From positions 62,001 through 126,000 of the forward strand of contig JBBDWO010000011.1 of the NCBI GenBank assembly GCA_040902765.1: 64,000 nt of DNA, written 5' to 3'. The position numbers and the translations under genes were made by a program. Positions 60,089 through 64,000 of this stretch are shown in pieces. Source of the DNA: Acidimicrobiia bacterium. GTDB taxonomy: Bacteria > Actinomycetota > Acidimicrobiia > Spongiisociales > UBA11373. The notes under the pieces are model-generated. The model saw nothing but the letters and a program-made list of their open reading frames with translations. It did no database searches and was not told the origin of the DNA. Numbering within the stretch: the stretch's first letter is position 1; every line of letters starts with the position of its first letter.

Positions 60089-60101
60089 TAGAGTGGCACC
60101 C
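60089..60101 (+). promoter_or_regulatory. Leaderless -10 (TAGAGT)
   Basis: TAGAGT at 60089-60094, 7 nt before the GTG at 60102. Confidence 0.6.
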
Positions 60102-61319
60102 GTGAGGCGGACTCTCAGCGTCACGGCCGCCCTGGCCCTCTTCGCCGTGTCCTGTGACGTGGCGATAGAAACAACGACGACCACCGCCGACACCACCACG
60201 ACCACCGCAGCACCGTCGGTAGGCCGTGTCCCGCTTGAACCGAACGGTCCGCCCATCGCCAGCCCCGGCGAACGCGGGGCCTACGTGGAGGCGATCCAGT
60301 TCTACCTGGTGTGCGTCGGACTGGCCCAACCCGACCCGGAGCGTCCCGAGGTCTCGATCGACGGCTCGTTCGGCCCGATCACCGCCTTCGCCGCCGCCTA
60401 CTACCAGGCCCAGTTGCAGCGGGTCCCCTCGGGAGCCCCGGACGACGAGACCTTCGCTTCGATGGCACGGGAGTGCTCCGACGACCGCACCCTCGCCTTC
60501 CCGGTCGGGGAGTCGTCGGTGGAGATCGCCGGGAACGCGGCACCCGGAGACGACGAGACCTACGCTTTCGCCGGCCTCAACGGACAGGTGCTGCGCCTGA
60601 CCGCCGTGGACGGCACCGTGTCGATCGTGGTGCTCGACGGCGAAGGCGAGCAGGTGGGCTCGGGTACCGGGACCGTCGACGCCGAACTCCCTGCTACGGG
60701 CGCTTACGCCATCCACATCTCCGCCGACACCGCCACCACCTACCGGCTGATCGCTGAGGTCCGGTCGCCGAACCTCCTCGTCACAGAGTTCGGGCAGATG
60801 GCGCTCCAGGCCGACGGCACCGCTCTGGAACTGGCCTCATTCGGGAGCGAGGCCGAGAACGCCATCGCCGTGATGGGCCTGATCCTGGGCGTTCCGTTCG
60901 AGGACTCCGACTGGCGCGACGACGTGGCCGCCTGCCCTGGCACCCACCGCGTCGTCACCTGGCTCATCCAGGCCGGGTTGGGGACCGATCAGCACCCCGC
61001 CGTGTTCACCGCCTACTTCGCCGAGGTGAGCGGCCTGCCGTCGTTCCTCGAGTACGCCTACTTCACACTCGACATGCAGGCGCTCGATCCGCTCGCTCAG
61101 GACCTCGGCACCGCCGGGGGCGCCAGCATCGGAACCACCCTCGAGCAGTTCCTCGGGTTGGAGGATTACGAGGACGTCACCCTCGGCTCCGGCGGCACGG
61201 CGACGGTGGACGATGGGGTCCTGATCACCTTCACCGTCTCCGGCGGTGACACGCCCGATCCACAGCTCACACGGGTTCGCAGGATCGAGGCCGGCGCCGG
61301 CGGCTGCGACTCGCTCTGA
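60102..61319 (+). CDS. Lipoprotein with peptidoglycan-binding-like domain
   Basis: The 405-aa protein has a lipobox, FAVSC (Cys18), a Thr-rich linker, and a peptidoglycan_binding_1-like domain (about 55-115, [32 protein letters not shown]). A beta-rich middle ([20 protein letters not shown], a PPC-like sandwich) is followed by a C-terminal region of unknown fold. It is likely surface-anchored and binds cell wall. Confidence 0.75.
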   Translation: MRRTLSVTAALALFAVSCDVAIETTTTTADTTTTTAAPSVGRVPLEPNGPPIASPGERGAYVEAIQFYLVCVGLAQPDPERPEVSIDGSFGPITAFAAAYYQAQLQRVPSGAPDDETFASMARECSDDRTLAFPVGESSVEIAGNAAPGDDETYAFAGLNGQVLRLTAVDGTVSIVVLDGEGEQVGSGTGTVDAELPATGAYAIHISADTATTYRLIAEVRSPNLLVTEFGQMALQADGTALELASFGSEAENAIAVMGLILGVPFEDSDWRDDVAACPGTHRVVTWLIQAGLGTDQHPAVFTAYFAEVSGLPSFLEYAYFTLDMQALDPLAQDLGTAGGASIGTTLEQFLGLEDYEDVTLGSGGTATVDDGVLITFTVSGGDTPDPQLTRVRRIEAGAGGCDSL

Positions 61320-61329
61320 CCGCTCCCGA

Positions 61330-61342
61330 TAGCCTGGGGCGG
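61330..61342 (+). promoter_or_regulatory. Leaderless -10 (TAGCCT) for PAC2 gene
   Basis: TAGCCT at 61330-61335, 7 nt before the GTG at 61343, which supports that start over the ATG at 61346. Confidence 0.6.
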
Positions 61343-62179
61343 GTGATGTACGAGGGCCGTCTCGACGAACCGCTGCGCGCTCCCGCCCTGCTGGTCGCCT
61401 TCGACGGCTGGGTGAGTGCCGGTGCCGCCGGTACCACCACACTCGACCACATCGCCGGCGACGCCGAACCGGCGATCCTGTTCGACTCCGATCGGCTGTA
61501 CGACTACCGGGTCAACCGCCCCATCCTCGACTTCGTCGACGGGATCATGCGGCATCTCGTCTGGCCCGGAGCGGCAATTCGGATCGTCCGCACCGACGAG
61601 CGCGACCTCCTGCTGCTGTCGGGCGCCGAGCCGAACTGGGGATGGAAGGCGTTCTCTGAAGCCGTCGCCGAGATCGCCGTCGAGGCGGGTGTGGTTCAGC
61701 ACGTGAGCCTGGGGGGTATCCCGTGGGCGGCCCCTCACACCCGCCCCACCGTCGTGGTCACCACCGCCTCTCGTCCCGACCTGGTCTCGCATGGCCCCAA
61801 TTTCCCCGAGGGGCTGCTCCGGGTGCCGGCCTCGGCGGTGTCGGTGGTGGAGCGAGCCGTGTCCGAGCGCGGCATTCCGACGGTGGCCTTCTGGGCGCGG
61901 GTCCCCCACTACGTCGCCGGCATCTACTACCCGGCCGTGGTCGACCTGGTCGAACGCGTGACTCGCCACCTCGGCGTCGGCGTGGCCCTGGGGCCTCTGG
62001 TCGACGCTGCCGCCGAGCAGCGACGACAGCTGGATACCGCGGTGAGTGAGCAGCCGACCGTGGCGACGATGATCGAACAGCTGGAGGAGATGTTCGACGC
62101 CTCGGACTCGGCGCCGTCCGGTGAGGAGCTGGCCGCAGAGATCGAGCGTTACCTGCGGGAACGCTCCGGGGACGACTGA
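61343..62179 (+). CDS. PAC2 family protein
   Basis: The 278-aa protein is a PAC2-family (proteasome assembly chaperone 2-like) protein: LLVAFDGWVSAGAAGTTTLDHI, a middle VSLGGIPWAAPHTRP, and HYVAGIYYPAVVDLVERV. Bacterial PAC2 proteins often lie near proteasome or Pup genes in Actinobacteria, but none is seen here. Start GTG 61343. Confidence 0.88.
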   Translation: MMYEGRLDEPLRAPALLVAFDGWVSAGAAGTTTLDHIAGDAEPAILFDSDRLYDYRVNRPILDFVDGIMRHLVWPGAAIRIVRTDERDLLLLSGAEPNWGWKAFSEAVAEIAVEAGVVQHVSLGGIPWAAPHTRPTVVVTTASRPDLVSHGPNFPEGLLRVPASAVSVVERAVSERGIPTVAFWARVPHYVAGIYYPAVVDLVERVTRHLGVGVALGPLVDAAAEQRRQLDTAVSEQPTVATMIEQLEEMFDASDSAPSGEELAAEIERYLRERSGDD

Positions 62180-62183
62180 CGCG

Positions 62184-63587
62184 GTGACCGGCGCCCGCCG
62201 CGCCGTCACCATCGTGCTGGCGGCGATGCTCCTGCCGCCATCCCCCGCCGGCGCGGGCGGGGACGAACCCCGTTCGTTCACCATCGTCGCTTCCGGCGAC
62301 GTCCTGGTAAGCCGACGGCTCGAGGAGCGCGCCCGCCTCCCCCACGGCGGTCACGACTTCACTCCGATGTTCTCGTCCATCGAACCGTGGATCTCTGGTG
62401 CCGACCTCGCCATCTGTCACTTCGAGGGGACTATCGCCCGCCACCGCGGAGAGGTGCAGCACTACCCCCACGTCCTCTCGCCCCCCGAGATCGTCACCGC
62501 CATCGCCGGCGCCGGCTACGACACCTGCTCGGTGGCCGGCAACCACACCCTCGACCGCGGGTGGGAGGGGGTCACCACCACCCTCGATGCCTTCGCCGCC
62601 GCCGGGCTGGGTCACGCCGGCGTCGGTCGGACCTTCACGGAGCGCCTGCCCGACCTCCACGATGTCGGGCCAGCGGTCGTGGGCCACCTCGCCTACACCT
62701 ACGGCGTCAACGTCACCGCGCCGGACCGCCCGGGTCATGCAGTCAATGTGATCGACCCCAACGCGATCCTCGCCGACGCCGCCGCGGCGCGCTCCCGCGG
62801 TGCCGACTTCGTGGTGGTGTCGCTGCATTGGGGCGACGAGTACACGACCGGCCCGAGCGAGGCGCAGCGGAGCCTCGCCCGAACGCTGCTCGCCTCCGAC
62901 GACGTCGACCTGATCCTCGGCCATCACGCCCATGCGGTGCAGCCGATCGAAGTGGTGCACGGCAAGTTCGTCGTTTACGGGATGGGCAACCACCTGTCCA
63001 GCCTCAACTCGTTCGTCGATCCGCCGTTCGTCGGTGCCCAGCACGGGCTCCTGGTGCAAGTGGTGGTCACCGAACAGCCGTCAGGAGGCTTCGCCGCCGG
63101 GCGGATCGACGTCGTCCCCACCTGGGTGCGAGACGGCGACTTCCGTATCCTTGCGGTGCAGCAGGCACTCGCTCTCGACCTGGCCCCCGAATACTTGCTC
63201 GCCGCGTCGCTCGCCGACACGGTGCGCCGCGTCTGGGCCCTCGACCCGGAGGGTGTGACGCTGGCCCCGGCCCCATGGCCGGCCGTCTCCTGCGCCGGAC
63301 GGTGGGCCACGATCGTCGGCACCGACGGCAACGACCTCCTCGTCGGCACGCCCGGCTCCGACGTGATCGCCGGACGGGGAGGGGACGACACGATCGACGG
63401 GAACGGTGGCGACGACGTGATCTGCGGTGGTGCTGGCGACGACCTCCTCCGTGCCGGGCGGGGACGATCCCGCCTCTTCGGTGGCGACGGCGACGACACG
63501 CTCATCGCCGGCTCGTTTCGCGACCACCTCGTCGGCGGCGACGGCGCCGACCTCTGCCTGGGTCCGGCGGCGCTCACCGAGTGCTGA
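62184..63587 (+). CDS. CapA-family phosphoesterase-like protein with RTX-type C-terminal repeats
   Basis: The 467-aa protein has a signal peptide, a CapA/PgsA-type metallophosphatase-like domain (GDVLVSRR, VAGNHTLDRG, LHWGDEYT, LGHHAHAVQPIE, GNHLSSL), and a C-terminal series of nonapeptide-like repeats from about residue 373 ([32 protein letters not shown]). The CapA domain acts in polyglutamate capsule synthesis in Bacillus; in most genomes its substrate is unknown. Calcium-binding RTX repeats on a CapA domain are unusual. GTG 62184, 4 bp after the PAC2 stop, fits a co-transcribed pair. Confidence 0.8.
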   Translation: MTGARRAVTIVLAAMLLPPSPAGAGGDEPRSFTIVASGDVLVSRRLEERARLPHGGHDFTPMFSSIEPWISGADLAICHFEGTIARHRGEVQHYPHVLSPPEIVTAIAGAGYDTCSVAGNHTLDRGWEGVTTTLDAFAAAGLGHAGVGRTFTERLPDLHDVGPAVVGHLAYTYGVNVTAPDRPGHAVNVIDPNAILADAAAARSRGADFVVVSLHWGDEYTTGPSEAQRSLARTLLASDDVDLILGHHAHAVQPIEVVHGKFVVYGMGNHLSSLNSFVDPPFVGAQHGLLVQVVVTEQPSGGFAAGRIDVVPTWVRDGDFRILAVQQALALDLAPEYLLAASLADTVRRVWALDPEGVTLAPAPWPAVSCAGRWATIVGTDGNDLLVGTPGSDVIAGRGGDDTIDGNGGDDVICGGAGDDLLRAGRGRSRLFGGDGDDTLIAGSFRDHLVGGDGADLCLGPAALTEC

Positions 63588-63656
63588 TCGCGCCCACCGC
63601 GACCTCACCGCGGCCACCAGGGCGAGTCGCCGGGTCTCTTGCCTTCCTCCCTATTC

Positions 63657-63785
63657 GGCATCACCACCTACCCTCGGCCCACGATGACTGTCGGCGCCGA
63701 CGGCGGCCCCACCAGCCTCCAGAACCTCCGGATGCTGTGCCGGCGCCACCACCGAGAAGCTCACCAAGGGCGGACTACCCCCAGC
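63657..63785 (+). pseudogene. HNH endonuclease C-terminal remnant
   Basis: Plus frame 63657-63785 holds GGPTSLQNLRMLCRRHHREAHQG, split here as GGPTSLQNLRML and CRRHHREAHQG, which matches the end of HNH nucleases of the DUF222/13E12 type. The first His of the motif is lost (YPRPTMTVGAD), and no start, upstream domain or stop-free context of full length is present. It is probably a decayed fragment. Confidence 0.55.
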
Positions 63786-63808
63786 GGGAGTGAGATGGGG
63801 CTGTCCCC

Positions 63809-64000
63809 TCACCGCCACGAATCTGCCCAGTTTCTCGTCTTCACGCCTTCGACCGGCCATGCCGAGAACCGCTTGGCGAGCAGGTTGGTGACCCCGTCGC
63901 GGTGTTCCAGGGTCCCGTCGATCACCAGTCCCACCTGACGGCGGGCCACCTCTCGTTGTGCCTGCCACACGTCGGGCATCACCACGACGTTGAGCAGGCC
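63809..64000 (-). CDS. dnaE2: Error-prone DNA polymerase DnaE2/ImuC-like, C-terminal end (cut by window edge)
   Basis: The last 63 codons of a minus-strand gene run off the window end. Sequence such as GLLNVVVMPDVWQAQR, IDGTLEHRDGVTNLLA and a C-terminal KRFSAW segment matches the C-terminal OB-like domain of DnaE2-type polymerase III alpha subunits, usually SOS-induced with ImuA/ImuB. Only the tail is visible, so the DnaE2 call rests on this domain. Confidence 0.65.
   Translation of the reverse strand, partial: GLLNVVVMPDVWQAQREVARRQVGLVIDGTLEHRDGVTNLLAKRFSAWPVEGVKTRNWADSWR

Noticed and set aside
60008-60256. Thiolase N-terminal extension to 60256
   Set aside because: The added residues have no thiolase homology and overlap the divergent lipoprotein gene; ATG 60007 has GGAGG.

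Overview
This is 64 kb of a high-GC bacterial chromosome. Gene content points to an Actinomycetota genome, possibly Acidimicrobiia or a related deep lineage. The signs are a pgsA/cinA/recA/rny-type neighbourhood, MurT-GatD, RNase J, an actinobacterial-type LexA box (GAAC-N4-GTTC) at recA, many GTG starts, and apparent leaderless promoters with a TAnnnT hexamer 6-8 nt before the start codon. I see no rRNA, tRNA, intact insertion sequence, prophage or CRISPR array. Most genes are ordinary chromosomal ones packed in operons with 1-8 nt overlaps.

Layout. 1-5.4 kb: rny (cut by the window edge), recA, thpR, cinA and a flavin reductase-like gene on the minus strand, then a histidinol-phosphatase-like gene on plus. 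5.4-16.6 kb: a 2-oxoacid dehydrogenase operon (E1alpha, E1beta, E2), ftsK, dapA-rnj, a thioredoxin-TPR gene, and an M16 peptidase-dapB pair. 16.8-23 kb: a complete branched-chain amino acid type ABC importer (livK-H-M-G-F). 23-29.5 kb, plus strand: a VWA/HExxH protein with an AAA+ MoxR-like partner, a LOG-family gene, a short leader ORF with a DinB-like gene, BtpA and a PPC-domain gene. 29.6-35 kb: membrane and small proteins, a universal stress protein, and murT-gatD. 35-47.6 kb: an ABC exporter, lipoproteins, an LplA-type ligase, aroQ, an SLC13 permease, SixA, an MFS protein, a nucleoside hydrolase, a trans-3-hydroxyproline dehydratase-like enzyme, MscS and an HAD-IG nucleotidase. 48-58 kb: a probable polyamine or omega-amino-acid module with two class III aminotransferases, an aldehyde dehydrogenase, PotABCD, a YtcJ-like amidohydrolase and a ribbon-helix-helix-like protein with a palindromic operator candidate. 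58-64 kb: a lipoprotein, a thiolase, a peptidoglycan-binding lipoprotein, a PAC2 protein, a CapA-RTX fusion, an HNH remnant and the 3' end of a dnaE2-like gene.

The most unusual signal is intergenic. At least 14 loci carry tandem repeats with a strict 7-nt period. The heptamer usually differs between loci, but AACGCTC recurs at three and GCTACTC at two. Several loci hold the heptads on both sides of a related core of the form CCAGA-N3/4-TCT(T/G)G, so the whole element can fold into a hairpin. They sit in divergent, convergent and co-directional gaps, so they are not simply terminators. They resemble in form the heptanucleotide short tandem repeats known from filamentous cyanobacteria, but look like an independent family here.
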